In this document: positions 22,569 through 34,460 of the stretch, in pieces | How positions within the stretch are numbered: position 1 is the stretch's first letter | How the letters are laid out: each line of letters starts with the position of its first letter | Assembly: GCA_029964075.1 (NCBI GenBank) | Contig: CM057142.1 | Span: 325,770-389,769, forward strand | From: Patiria pectinifera | Lineage: Eukaryota; Echinodermata; Asteroidea; Valvatida; Asterinidae | DNA: 64,000 nt | Direction: 5' to 3' | The notes under the pieces: model-generated | Seen by the model: only the letters and a program-made list of their open reading frames with translations | Told to the model about the DNA's origin: nothing | The model's database searches: none | Made by a program: the position numbers and the translations under genes

Positions 22569-22763
22569 ATGAGGTCCCCGCCCCACTCTTCGGAGTTTTT
22601 GTGGAGTTGCGAATCCTGTGCGTGTTTATGGTGTAAATCGAGGACACCCAAGACTAGTGCAACATCAATCATCATCGATGAATCTATGACAGAAACCGAA
22701 TGGAGGACTCTTCGGTTGGATAAACGTCTAGAAAACCAATTAGAGCTGTTGCGAAAAAGTTAA
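22569..22763 (+). CDS. Small open frame, doubtful
   Basis: A 64-codon frame with CESCACLWCKS near the start and a charged helical tail (TEWRTLRLDKRLENQLELLR). The tail looks more protein-like than most frames in this spacer. Against it: no family is recognised, no splice partners were found, and a 17-bp inverted repeat (22624-22640 against 22806-22822, GTTTATGGTGTAAATCG) brackets most of it, as in a TIR element. Treat as an unproven exon or transposon fragment. Confidence 0.2.
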   Translation: MRSPPHSSEFLWSCESCACLWCKSRTPKTSATSIIIDESMTETEWRTLRLDKRLENQLELLRKS

Positions 22764-22912
22764 GGTACAAAGAAAGGAAAAGGGAAGAGGAACAAAAGAA
22801 ATCGTCGATTTACACCATAAACAAACGTGTCTGTGTGTGTTTGTGTGTCCCCGTTTCCTGCCTTTAGCAAGATTTAGAGGACAAGAAACCGATATAAGCT
22901 CACGCTACATTA

Positions 22913-23135
22913 GGCCCCCCCCCCAAGTCTCCGGTTTCTGTTCTGCGCTCGCGTCGCCGTAGCCTATGCGCGTCGGGAAAAAAATAATAATTTGTAAGAT
23001 GATGTCGTAAAACCGCCAAACTCAATGGTTTGACTGGAATCCTGCTGCTGCACAATTTTAACGTGTTTTTAGATGGGGTTATGATCGAGAATAAGCTTTA
23101 TGTGGCCTCTCTGGGTGTTGTCATTTTATAAGTGT
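22913..23135. repeat. Partial PIF-like element copy (matches 56564-56770)
   Basis: AGTCTCCGGTTTC, CCGTAGCC..TGCGCGTC, AAACCGCCAAACTCA and TTTTTAGATGGGGTTA occur in the same order as in the left part of the element at 56564-57179. The right end is missing. Sequence from about 23135 to 23720 holds no recognised feature. Confidence 0.65.
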
Positions 23136-23719
23136 GCGTCTGGAAGCCGACTAAGGGAGCGATGGTTGTGTATCTGGAGCCTGTAAACGCCTTTTAAAGG
23201 GAATGTACAACATTTGCTTTTGCTGCAATTTTCAGAAATAAATGGATTTGGAGGATTAGTATGTAATATAAAATATTGTTAAACTGACTTGTTTCATGTT
23301 TTGGGCTTGTACATGCTGGAAAAACCAAGAAAAACCTATCATGTTCTTGTAGTCAGGTTCCCTTGACCCCACTTAAGATGAAACGAAGCAATTCTTTAGA
23401 ATATGTAGTGACAGACTGTTTGCATCAAATTTTGTGCAAGTGGCAAATGATTTTTGCCAAACTTCTGGGGTTAACTCCTCTCTGCTGTCATTCACGGAAA
23501 AAATCCATTTTTTTTAATGTCCATGCATGTAAAAAAAAAAAATAATTTCTTCACAGATCGTCACTATGTATTTTTTTTTTTCAAATCGTATCAGGAATCT
23601 CTGTAAATTGAATTTCAATAATGTATACTCTCAAGGTTGTTTGCTTTTGGATAACAAACTTCAGAAAAATGTGGCTCTCGAAATATGATTTTTAATAAAT
23701 CATTAAACATTCATCGAGC

Positions 23720-23950
23720 GCTTGAACTTTTGAGGAATTTTTATACTGGGGTGAACCCCTGAATCGTTCGCTTGGAGGATTTCTCAAATGGAAAATAGCG
23801 CCCTCTTTTCGATCCTCCCCGACTCGCTCCTACTCTGTATCCCCTACATTGGACTTAGGGGTCCTACCTAATAGGCCAAAAATCCGTCCGCCGAGCTCAT
23901 GAATACAAGTTATACACTCAAAATCTGCTATATTAGAGAGTTCTGACAGC
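23720..23950. repeat. Duplicated block, partner at 58165-58390
   Basis: About 230 bp, including TGAATCGTTCGCTTGGAGGA and CCGTCCGCCGAGCTCATGAA, is nearly identical to 58165-58390. It lies just beyond the 3' side of the secreted-peptide gene 1 locus. Confidence 0.8.
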
Positions 23951-24458
23951 CATGGAATTGGGGAATTGAAGACACTATTTAGCCATATTGTGGCGGGGCC
24001 CTTGTTCAAGATGGCTACTTTTCCACTTTGGAAAACATCACTTGCCTACAACTTTGAAACTTTGAAAGATAGCATACGGGATTGGCTTAGATGATTAGCG
24101 CAGAAGTTGTGTCTGCATGAGAACTGAAAAAGAACATCTTTTACATGTCACTTCTGCATATATATTAACTAGCTATCGATAGATGAGTCGCATACTCAAG
24201 AAGCAAAATCCAACACAACTTATACGTTTTTCGATCAATTTTATTCATTGCTGAGCTCATGCATTGTATTTTGAAATCAATTTAAAGCGGAAATCAAAGA
24301 TATCTTGACAAATAACTTGTTCAAATTTTGGACTCTTATAGAATATGGATGTTGTTTACCTAAAGGTTTTTTGGTTTGGATATTTTTTTCATCAGCATTT
24401 CAGGTATAATTGTGTAACGTGAAGTGTTTTGTTTCATTCCATGAAATTCATATCCTGT

Positions 24459-24781
24459 CAAGGGCGGATCCAGAACACAATTTTGGAGGGGGCCCAAAAA
24501 TTTTTTGGACCCCCCCCCCAAAAAAAGTGGGTCCAAAAATTACGGCGTGGGGTTCGGGGCCCGCTTAAGGGCCCCGAAATTTTTTTTGGATTCTAGATGC
24601 TCTGTGGTGCAATCTGAGGCAATTTCTGACCACTTTAACCAATGTTTTTTTTTGAGGAAAAGATGGTGGTGTACTCATTGCCTGCCTTTATTGCGATGTC
24701 ACATAAAACAAAAACAAAATTGGTCTCATTTGGGGGGGGGGCATGGCCCCCTTTGGCCCCCCCCCCCTGGATGCGCCCTTG
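24459..24781. mobile_element. 323-bp hAT MITE with proven empty site
   Basis: The TIRs CAAGGGCGGATCCAG (24459-24473) and CTGGATGCGCCCTTG (24767-24781) match at 14 of 15 positions. They are flanked by TATCCTGT at 24451-24458 and 24782-24789. The duplicated locus at 45714-45721 carries a single TATCCTGT with no insertion, so this is a direct filled and empty pair. An 8-bp duplication and GGGCGGATCCAG ends fit hAT. Confidence 0.93.
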
Positions 24782-24852
24782 TATCCTGTTGAGAATATAA
24801 ATTTCATGCCCACTGTTGTTACATCCAGTCAGTGACGCGTTTCTAATTGTCT

Positions 24853-24858
24853 TTTATT
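24853..24858 (-). promoter_or_regulatory. Candidate poly(A) signal of peptide gene 1
   Basis: AATAAA on the minus strand about 110 nt beyond the TGA of the terminal acidic exon frame. Position and motif only. Confidence 0.4.
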
Positions 24859-24969
24859 GCCGAAATTGTGAGGGACATATCTGATATTTTTGTGGAAAAC
24901 AACAAATAAATTGTTTCGATAAAGAGAGTAACATGCATCCCACCACCAGAAACAAATAAATACTGTCGG

Positions 24970-25004
24970 TCAAAACTTCAGATCAGCCTCTGACTCATCA
25001 GTAT
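24970..25004 (-). other. Acidic terminal exon, peptide gene 1
   Basis: After a TTTATGTTCACAG acceptor the exon reads, in phase 1, TDESEADLKF and stop. The same exon is at 45901-45938 (TDESDEADLKF) and 46793-46827 (TDESDADMKL). In gene 1 the upstream exon arrives in a different phase, so the protein would end after two codons (stop at 24998-25000) and most of this exon would be 3'UTR. Confidence 0.6.
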
Positions 25005-27064
25005 CTGTGAACATAAACATAAGAAAATCACCTTTAATTAAAAAAAAAAAAAAAATTGTTGAGATTATTCGATGATTATTATGATATACAAAATATGCGC
25101 GGCCAAATTAAAGGCCTTTTTTTTTGCAAATATTGAAGTGTTTTGGAGAGTGAAGCAATGCAAGGGATGGCAGGCCTACCATACCAGTATGAAACTGATT
25201 TCGAGCGGTTCATAATCATTTATAGCTGGTCGATGAGTGATATTCTTTGAAAATGATTTTCAAATCCGAGAAAATTTGAGAGCAATTTGGCGTTCCTGAC
25301 GGTTTTCAGAAAACAAGGCTCGAAAAGCGGGTCCCTGATCCATTTGGTTTAAAGGGTCTAGGTGGCCGTCTGAGTCAAAATGTTTGGCCAAGGTGAGTCT
25401 TAATAAGTGTAATTAGCAAGTGACAGTCAGTCGGGGAGTCAGTCGGTCAGTCGGTTAGTCGGTCGGGGAGTCGGTCAGTCGGGGAGTCAGTCAGTCAGTC
25501 GGTCGGGGAGTCAGTCAGTCAGTCGGTCGGGGAGTCGGTCAGTCGGGGAGTCAGTCAGTCAGTCAGTCGGGGAGTCAGTCGGTCAGTCGGGGAGTCAGTC
25601 AGTCAGTCAGTCAGTCGGTCATTCGGTCGGTCAGTCGGGGAGTTGGTCAGTCGGGGAGTCAGTCAGTCGGGGAGTCAGTCAGTCGGGTTAGTCAGTCAGT
25701 CAGTCAGTCAGTCGGGGGGGGGAGTCGGGAGTCAGTCAGTAAGTCAGTCAGTCGGTCAGTCGGGGATGGAGTCGGGGAGTCAGTCGGTCAGTCAGTTGGT
25801 TGGTCAGTCAGTCGGGGAGTCAGTCAGTCAGTCAGTCAGTCGGGGAGTCGGGGAGTCAGTCGGGGAGTCAGTCAGTCAGTCGGTCGGTCGGTCGGTCCGG
25901 TCGGTCGGGGATTCGGGGAGTCAGTCAGTCAGTCGGGGAGTCAGTCAGTCAGTCAGTCGGGGAGTCGGGGAGTCGGGGAGTCAGTCGGTCAGTCAGTCGG
26001 GGAGTCAGTCAGTCAGCCATTAAGATAAGTCGACAGAAAACTGCGCAGGTTGAGCTTCGGGGACAAGCAAACATCACGATATAACTACTTGGAAGGTACT
26101 TACCGATATTCAATAATAGGCTTGCACTGAAACCATTCGCAATATTGAAGTTGAGGGCAGGCATCCAAATAAAGACAGACTGAAAGGAGAATAATATAAA
26201 AAAGTAAGGAGTCATCTCAATCAGCATCCAGGACATGATGTGGAGATGTGTGTCCGACTCAGGCTCATCGTATCGGGTATTAAATGGATTCCTTCCGCAG
26301 TGAAGTTACACGCAAACTTCGCCACTGGGGCAATTTGAAACATTTGAAATAATTTGATTTCAATTGCTGCAAACGGGCTGCTAACTGAAAACAGGGAATA
26401 TTCTGCAATATTAGTGTGATGGGTATGGCTACACATCATACCAAGGACATAATACCCGCCTGAACAACCCGCATTAGGGGCGGATCTAGCTTTCAGGAAT
26501 AGCATGGAGACCGGGGGCGTGGGGTTGATATTTGAGTGAACGCTTGCTCCTGCTATAGGGGGTGTGGGGGAATGCCACATTCCCCATTCTGAGGAAAGTT
26601 CAGAATAAATTGAGAAACTTTGAGTTACTTTTCATTTTTTTGGCCGCATTTTACTGTTATCATGAAAATAGTTTCAGCGGCTGAACGGGGTTGGGGTGTG
26701 CAACACTCCCCCTCGATCCGCTACTGCACATTCGTTTCACAAAATAATATTCTTAAAGGGTATGGCATGGCAGTGAACTGCTTAAACAAACAAACGAAAT
26801 CTTACATCGTCCACGGGGCTCAAGATCGTCAATTTTCTCATGAAGTGCCCGAGGAGATTCTGAAATAAAAAAGTGTTCATTTGAATAACTTGCAATGTCG
26901 TGGTGTAATTTGTAAGATCAAAGAAAAACTGATCAGGTTGCAACAATATCACTTCAAGACGTTGTCGGTTTTGTTTTGTGTTTTTACAAATTACCTGGCT
27001 TGGCTGCGTCTGCGAAGACGACACCCAGGCACACCAGAAGAACCAAAAAGGTAAAAGCCTTCAT
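24998..27064 (-). CDS. Small secreted four-cysteine peptide precursor, gene 1
   Basis: A predicted 68-residue secreted precursor, minus strand. Coding exons are 26995-27064 (signal peptide, begins MKAFTFLVLLVCLGVV), 26806-26859 (acidic pro-region ending DDLEPRGR), 26104-26179 (mature region with four cysteines, spacing C-x5-C-x5-C-x4-C, containing ACPQLQYCEWFQC) and 24998-25004 (last codons). Splice sites are GT-AG and phases agree. Gene 2 at 49710-51252 has the same plan and length. The layout (signal, acidic pro-piece ending in basic residues, short disulfide-rich mature peptide) is that of antimicrobial or toxin-like host-defence peptides, and starfish cysteine-rich antimicrobial peptides have a comparable plan. 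Function is inferred. The 5'UTR exon appears to be at 44288, across a 17-kb intron. No family identified with certainty. Confidence 0.62.
25425..26020. repeat. GTCAGTCGGGGA-type minisatellite (about 600 bp)
   Basis: A simple array of AGTC steps in which GTCA, GTCG and GGGGA blocks alternate irregularly. The long Ser/Gln/Val open frames it produces are artefacts of a 4-nt repeat. It sits in the last intron of peptide gene 1. A second array of the same type is at 46355-46680, and only a stub (TTAGCGAGTCAGTGAGCCAG at about 49180-49199) exists in gene 2. Confidence 0.95.
26474..26727. mobile_element. hAT-like insertion in peptide gene 1 intron
   Basis: Left end TAGGGGCGGATCTAG and right end CTCGATCCGCTACTG form an imperfect inverted repeat. 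Gene 2 has uninterrupted intron sequence at the matching place (about 50880-50900, AACCCGAGGTCATTTCACAA). The exact target duplication is unclear. Confidence 0.6.
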
Positions 27065-27332
27065 CTTGACTCTAAGTGTCAAAGGAAATGAAAATCGTGA
27101 CGAAAACCTGAAACCGGGTTTGGCCATAACTTTTACAAATCTCAATGAATGAATTTAAACGTAAGCACTATTTTAAACAGAGAGAAGGCGTTGAAATGGA
27201 AACCATCAAAACATATACCGGTATTGATTATATGCCGAGGGTAACTCGACCCTGGGCGATAAAGTGCTAAATAGTTCGACCCCAAACCTTCTCTTTTAAA
27301 CACGTGCTGGTATGAAAGAAAGATGTCTTTCA

Positions 27333-29028
27333 GTCATTTCGTGTAAATACTTCATAAGTGTCAACGCTAAAACCAAAACAAAAAAGGAGACTTTTTTAAT
27401 ACTTTGTCGATGAAAGGACTTGGGGAGTAATTTACCAGAATATAATTTTTAAATCCACAGCAGGTCCGTTGCCTTGGTAACAGGCCACTAAATGTTCTGG
27501 TGATTTGGGGCCAATTTTGAGGCGGTAAAAATTCATTCTTCGAGTTATTTTCAAAGGTCATCAGGTCAAAATGCAAAGTAATGTCACAAAGTAACTATAT
27601 CGTGACAAAGAACCATCCCTACCCTAATACCAGAAAAATAGAAACATTTTGAAAATTCACCTTTATATTACTTTTAGGCCCTACAATGCAGCATGTTTTT
27701 GCAACCAACAAAATTGCCTTTTTTACCCCATTTCTAACCCTCCAAAATGCCACTTGCCAGGGCACTCAGAATAATTTCCTTTTGCCTAAGGCTAGTTCAG
27801 ACATTCGTGTTTTCATATCTGTTGAGATTTTGGGACATTGTATACCTTTTGTGCAGTAGCTGTCCAAAAATGGTGATTTTCACCCTCCCCCCCAAAAAGT
27901 CTATTTTCATTTTTTTCTTTGTTTTGAGTAATACACGTATAATTGGAAGTGTTCCTGAATCTAGCACATTTTCACAAACAAAAACACCCTGTGTATCCCT
28001 GTCAGACAAATGGATGAGTAGTGGGAGCCATAGTCCCGCCCCCCAACACCGTGCTAGGCCCAGCCCAATCCCCCCGTGCCAACGAATTTAGATCTTGTCT
28101 TTTTATATATGTATAACGAAAAAAATGTAATAAATATGTTTTCAAGTGAACACTTTAAATTACACATACTGCCTTTTCACAACCTCCCCTGCCCCCATCA
28201 GGTGCATTGTTTGGAGTTGAGGGTGGGGTGTGATCACCCATCATATAAAAACCAGTAATTGTACCGACAAAACCAAGTGATTGGTGGACGGTCATAACCC
28301 CAGTCTCAAACCCAAGCAATACCGCTGGGAGCAGGGGAGGCTGTAAAAATGCAGACTGTGTAATTTGTGGACTGAAAAAGTATTTATTTACATTTTTTTG
28401 TAATGAAAATAACAGACAAGATCTGAATTCGATGGCACGGGGAGTGGGCGGGCCTATTCAGGTATGGGGGGGGGGGGGTTGGAACTATACGACCTACTCA
28501 TCCACTGGTCTAACAATGATACACAGTGTGGTTTCGTTTGGAAAATATGCTAGATTCAGGAATGATATTACTCAAAGGAAATAAACCCCTGAAAATACAA
28601 CTTTTAAGGTTTTTGTAATAATCATCATTTTGGGAGCGATACTGCACAAAAGGTATACAATGCCCAAATATTTTCTCACTATAGATGAAAACATCAATGT
28701 CTGAAGTAACCATATAGCCAAACGGATATTATTCTGAGTGGCATTTTGGAGAGTTGAAAATTGGGTTAAATATGCAATTTTGCTAGTTGTACAAACATGC
28801 TGCATTTTTTCATTTTATTCTGGTAAGGGTAAAATGATTCTTTGTCATAATATAATTACTTTTGTGACATTACTTCGCAAGTTGGCTTCATGGCCTTTGA
28901 AAATAAAGCCAACAATTAATTTGAGCAGTCAAAATTGGGCAAAATATTAATTTAAAAATGCTGTATAAATTAATTCGATTTTATAAGCTTGGACACTTAT
29001 ATGAAGTATCTACACGAAATGACTCTTA
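27333..29028. mobile_element. Fold-back element with long inverted arms
   Basis: Sequence from about 27333 (CATTTCGTGTAAATACTTCA) inward is matched in inverted orientation by 28500-29028 (ending TGAAGTATCTACACGAAATG). Internal landmarks such as TATACCTTTTGTGCAGTA (27839) and TACTGCACAAAAGGTATACA (28641) correspond. The arms are several hundred bp, diverged, around a middle near 28260-28470. It lies inside the first intron of peptide gene 1. Confidence 0.7.
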
Positions 29029-29049
29029 AATGCCGTGAGAAGAAACGTA

Positions 29050-29690
29050 ACAGGCAAGTCGTATGTATATATAGTGGAGCTGCTTAGGTCAATTTTTGGC
29101 CCAAATCGTGCACTTTTTGGTAAAAGCATGAAATGTGGCAGGTGGGGTCCAAATGGGCTAGAATTCATTTTAAGATCGGGACCCATCCTGGATCTTGCCC
29201 ATTTTGGGGGCGGAGCTTGATTTTTTTTAAAGGGGGTGCGAACAATACAAACTCATAAAAACTGTATTTATCATCCATTTTCCTTGTTTTTCTATGGTTT
29301 GAAATAAACTTAAACATAAAATATAACATTCTAGCATTCGAACACCAGTTAATTTCCACCCATTTTGTGGGCGTGGTCTAAATGTACAAAAGAGGCGGTA
29401 TATATTAGCAGTTTAGTTCTAATATGGAAAACATTATTCGGTTTGGTAGTAAAATCCTGAAAATAGGCAGGTCCAGTTAAAATGGGCTGAAAATAATTTT
29501 AAGAGATGAACACATCTTGGATCTTGCACAATTTTGGAGGGCGGAGCTTGATTTTTCAAAAAGGGGAGTGCAAAAAATAAAAAACTCAGAAAAACTGTAT
29601 TTAACATCCATTTTCCTTTGTTCTTCATGCTTGAAATAAACTTAGACATGAGAAATAAGTTTATGAGAAGTAACACGTTAAAATTGTGCA
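29050..29690. repeat. Left inverted arm bounding the satellite block
   Basis: Contains two tandem relatives of an approximately 310-bp unit (GATCTTGCCCATTTTGGGGG, GCGGAGCTTGATTTTT, CTGTATTTATCATCCATTTT). The whole arm is inverted at about 43010-43665. Its outer end reads AGTGGAGCTGCTTAG, matching CTTAGCAGCTCCACT on the right. Confidence 0.75.
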
Positions 29691-32106
29691 GCAGCAGGAT
29701 TCCAGTCGAACCAGTGAGTTTGGTGGTTTAAGACATCATCTTACATTGAAAGACATCACCTTATATTGCCGACGCGCATGGCTATGGCGACGGCGACGCG
29801 CGCGCATACCAGAAACTAGAGCCTTTTTTGGCCTAATAATCGTTTACTTCGTTTCGTATGAATAAAAAGGAGTAAATGCTTCAGATTTCAAATATGCACT
29901 TGTCATTTGCAAGGCTGGGTTGGGGCAACCTAGAAATTATAAAGCAAAATAATTCTGCGCAAAAACTACTGCATTTATTAAAGTTCATTAATGATACCAT
30001 GTTTGTATGAATAAAGCATGGCATTTGCTTTTTCTACCACTTTCGAAGCATTTACTCGCATCTGTATGAATGAAAATTAAGCAAACACTGTTACTAAAAA
30101 CCATTTGCTCTTGAGTAAATGGCCTGCAAAATGTAAGCTTTACACGTTTATAGGTTTGCAGAAAATAAAACTATCGTAACCGAAACGGAAAGCGGCACTG
30201 GGGAGGGTCACGTGCTGGAGGACAGATACAAAAAAGCGCACCAAACGTGACGAACGCAATGCCGTTTATGCGCACAATGCGCTGTGCATCGGCACCCATG
30301 GTCTACATGTGGATTGGGTTTTCAGTCCCTACCTGATTCCGTGGGTTTTCCCCAGACTATTCTTCTGGGGTTTTCCTCCCACCTCTAAAACTGTAATTTC
30401 TTCTCACTGTCTTCTCTATACGTTTTTTTTTTCGGGGTTTGCGAGCTACAGTGCCTGGGGCATGCACTTTTGAGGAATCGTTGGTTTCATTACCAGAAAA
30501 AAATAATTTATCGTTTATATTTCGTTTCGTATGAATAAAGAGGAGTAAATGCTTCAGATTTTAAATATGCACTTGTCATTTACAAGGCTGGGTTGGGGCA
30601 ACCTTGAAATTATAAAGTAAAATAATTCTGCGCAAATATTACTGCATTTATTAAAGTTCATAAAGTACAAATGATACCACGTTTGTATGAATAAATCATG
30701 GCATTTGCTGTTGCTACCACTTTGAAGCATTTACTCGCATCTGTATGAATAAAAATTAAGCAAACACTTTTACTAAAAACCGTTTGCTCAATTCTGAAAA
30801 TAATTACTTTTTACCTTTAAGCTTTTGCTACACTATAAGCGTTTACTTCGTTTCTTATAAATAAAAAGGAGTAAATGCTAAAATTTTTAAATATTTACTT
30901 GTCATATTTCAAGGTTGGGTTGGGGCTACCTTCAAAATACAAAAGCACATAATTCTGCGCAAAAATTACTGCATTTATTAATGTTAATCGCGAAAAAGTA
31001 CAAATAATACCATACGGTAGTTCGTATGAATAAAAACTGGCATTTGCATTACTCCCGTCTGTATGAATATAAATTAATCAAAGGCTTTTTCTAACAACCA
31101 TTTGCTCTTGAGTAAATGGCCTGCAAAATGTAAGCTTTACACGTTTATAGGTTTGCAGAAAATAAAACTATCGTAACCGAAACGGAAAGCGGCACTGGGG
31201 AGGGTCACGTGCTGGAGGACAGATACAAAAAAGCGCACCAAACGTGACGAACGCAATGCCGTTTACGCGCACAATGCGCTGTTCATCGGCACCCATGGTC
31301 TACATGTGGATTGGGTTTGCAGTCCCTACCTGATTCCGTGGGTTTTCCCCAGACTATTCTTCTGGGGTTTTCCTCCCACCTCTAAAACTGTAATTTCTTC
31401 TCATTGTCTTCTCTATACGTTTTTTTTTTCGGGGTTTGCGAGCTACAGTGCCTCGGGCATGCACTTTTGAGGAATCGTTGGTTTCATTACCAGAAAAAAA
31501 TTATTTATCGTTTATATTTCGTTTCGTATGAATAAAGAGGAGTAAATGCTTCAGATTTTAAATATGCACTTGTCATTTACAAGGCTGGGTTGGGGCAACC
31601 TTGAAATTATAAAGTAAAATAATTCTGCGCAAATATTACTGCATTTATTAAAGTTCATAAAGTACAAATGATACCACGTTTGTATGAATAAATCATGGCA
31701 TTTGCTGTTGCTACCACTTTGAAGCATTTACTCGCATCTGTATGAATAAAAATTAAGCAATCACTTTTACTAAAAACCGTTTGCTCAATTCTGAAAATAA
31801 TTACTTTTAACCTTTAAGCTTTTGCTACACTATAAGCGTTTATTTCGTTTCTTATAAATAAAAAGGAGTAAATGCTAAAATTTTTAAATATTTACTTGTC
31901 ATATTTCAAGGTTGGGTTGGGGCTAACTTCAAAATATAAAAGCACATAATTCTGCGCAAAAATTACTGCATTTATTAATGTTAATCGCGAAAAAATACAA
32001 ATAATACCATACGGTAGTTCGTATGAATAAAAACTGGCATTTGCATTACTCCCATCTGTATGAATATAAATTAATCAAAGGCTTTTACTAACAACCATTT
32101 GCTCTT

Positions 32107-34457
32107 ATTATTATTATTATTATTATTTATTCGGCATTAAAAACACAAACAACAAACATTCACATATAGAGAAAACCAAAAACCAAGAAAACAAAAACGA
32201 ACATGACGAAAGCCAGGGGCATATGCCCGGAATTAAAAAAGTTTACCTAAAAACTGTGGCCCGAAGGCCTTCAATTCCAATACCTCTGGCTACACAAAGA
32301 ATATATATAAATCTATAAAAATCTATAAAAATGTGTTAACAATAAAAGCATATATTAAAAATGGCAGAGGTATAAATGCTAAAAAGTTATCGTCCCCTAA
32401 AATTAACATCAAAATACCACGTTGAGAAAAAACAAGATAAAAAGCAAAAAACAAAACCAAAAAAATAGTCCAACAAAAAGAACAGGCAAAAAATGTCCCC
32501 CCCCCATTATAGTTCAAAGACCCAATTATTGTGGATGTCCACATTAAACATTAAAAAAGTTAAAAAGTTTCAATACACGCAATAAAAAAAAACAAATATT
32601 AGAAAAAATAAGGAAAATCATTCAACAAAACATGAGAAAAAAGCCACCCCCCCCCCAGTAAAAAAAGTTTCGTTGCAAGTAAAAAGACGTAATATTACCC
32701 TGGAGAAAAAAAAACAGTTGAGAATTAGCAAAAGCAAAACAAAACAAGCACGACAAGTTCTTTTCAGAACTAAACATCTGCTGAGCAGCAGTTATCACCA
32801 CATGGTGTTACTGCAAACCGAAATGATACAAAAAACCCCTATTAAACAAACGATATACGCCTTGAAGCTATGCATGGCAGCTGGCATTAAAGTGGACAGA
32901 ATCACGGGCAATGCCATGTGGAAAGAAATCTCTTCCTGGAAGAAGTATGGTTCTGAAAAGAACCGGTTTTCAAGAAGAAGAGATCTCCCTCCACACGGCG
33001 CCATCCGAAACCCTTTCCACTATAAAGCAAGAGATGAGAAAAAATGTCACCCCCCCCCCCAGTTAAAAATACACAAAGAACTAAAAGGACCCAGTACAGT
33101 TACTGTGGTCGGCAGAGGTGGCATCTTAGGGAATTGATCCAGCTATTTAATGACATTTCAACGACGCCAGACCTCAGAGATTCCGGTAGCTCGTCCCATT
33201 CACGAGCAAACACATTCACTGCAGAGCCGTGAAGTCTTTGTGTGCGAGCTCTAAGATGACAAAACCGCACTGTTTCAGTGTGTCGACCGTTGACCACAAT
33301 GCCGTGTCTAACAATGTTACAAGTAATGTGGCCATACAGTGCTTTCATGACATACGAGATTAAAAGGAACTTGCGTCGTGCCACAAGAGAGGACCAATTT
33401 AAAAGATTCAGTCGGTCAGTGTAGTTCATTTCCATTCTTCTCTGTTTTAAGATCATTCTTGTAGCGCGACGCTGAACACTTTCAATCTTATCAATGAGAT
33501 TATTATTATGAATGCGCCACACTGGCTGACCATATTCTAAAATGGGTAAAACCAAGGCCTTGTAGAGTGCTAATTTGGCCTCCTAAGATATGTCCTTGGC
33601 AACACTAAATATGAAGCCCAACATTTTGTTGGCCTTAGAAACAACATAGTTCACGTGCTCATTCCAAGTCAATTTACTGTTTAAAAAAACACCCAGATAT
33701 TTGTAATTTGCGACAACATCAAGAGGAGAATTATTAATATTATACGTAGGAACACCGGGATTTCTAGAACAAGTTATACGCATAACTTTCGTTTTCTTAA
33801 TATTTAGATTCATCCTGTTGTCTACACACCACCTGTGGATTTGATTAAGATCCTCCTGTAAAATACGTTCATCCTGTTGGCAAGATATAGGTCTGAATAA
33901 TAATGTATCATCTGCAAACAACAGACAGGCAGAAGAAGTACATGAGGGAAGGTCATTAATAAACAAGTTGAACAAAAGCGGCCCTAAGACACTACCCTGG
34001 GGTACTCCTGATGATACTGGAAGCCAGGGTGAAAAGCTACCTTTGTACAGAACCCGCTGATAACGACCTGAGATGAAAGACTTAATCCACTTCCAAACAT
34101 TGCCAGTAATATTGTATTGACAAGCTAGCTTTTGAAGTAGAATGTCATGAGGCATTACATCAAAGGCCTTTGCAAAATCGAGAAAAAGGGCATCAATTTT
34201 GGGTGGACTAGGTTTATCAAGAATGGTTAGCCAATTGTTGGTAACATTCAGAAGCTGAGTCACACAGGATCGCCCTTTTACAAACCCATGCTGCTTGGAT
34301 GACAAAAGCAAATGATTTGTGACATGGGAAGTTATGGCATTGGCAATAGTGGATTCCATGATTTTACAAACCACCGAAGTCAATGCGATGGGACGGTAGT
34401 TACAGATCAAGCCTGTGTCACCAGACTTAAAAATTGGGGTGATATTTGCCCTTTTCC
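32107..34457 (-). mobile_element. 5'-truncated non-LTR retrotransposon (LINE)
   Basis: It interrupts one satellite unit; the extra length (2353 bp by landmark spacing) agrees with these limits. The 3' end is an (AAT)n-type tail on the minus strand (TTATTATT.. at 32107-32128), typical of several LINE clades. It encodes only the reverse transcriptase and downstream part; the endonuclease end is missing at the junction near 34457. The residue pattern suggests a CR1/Jockey-like clade. Confidence 0.88.
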
Positions 34458-34460
34458 AAA
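33100..34460 (-). pseudogene. LINE reverse transcriptase, truncated, one stop codon
   Basis: RNA-directed DNA polymerase of the LINE at 32107-34457. Reading from 34460 downward shows YRPIALTSVVCKIMES, then HGFVKGRSCVTQLL, DFAKAFDV, the GVPQGSVLGPLLFNLFINDL block and the catalytic FADD motif (LLFADDTLLF). The frame is broken by one TAG at 33583-33585. It then continues in the same frame to 33100 with VLPILEYGQPVW and a terminal WDELPESLR region. The N-terminal endonuclease domain is absent. The copy is dead through truncation plus this nonsense codon. Overlapping plus-strand frames are shadows. Confidence 0.9.

Noticed and set aside
25643-26084. Open frames of over 90 codons rich in SQSVSQS
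   Set aside because: They arise from translating a 4-nt minisatellite in several frames; the array is intronic and shows no codon signature.
26009-26236. Alternative frame through the gene 1 mature exon (SVFIWMPALNF..)
   Set aside because: It would join the acidic exon in frame but needs the upstream exons to arrive in a phase they do not have, and the gene 2 paralog supports the cysteine frame.
32673-33232. Plus-strand frame of 154 codons
   Set aside because: Antisense shadow of the LINE; the minus strand carries the recognisable reverse transcriptase.
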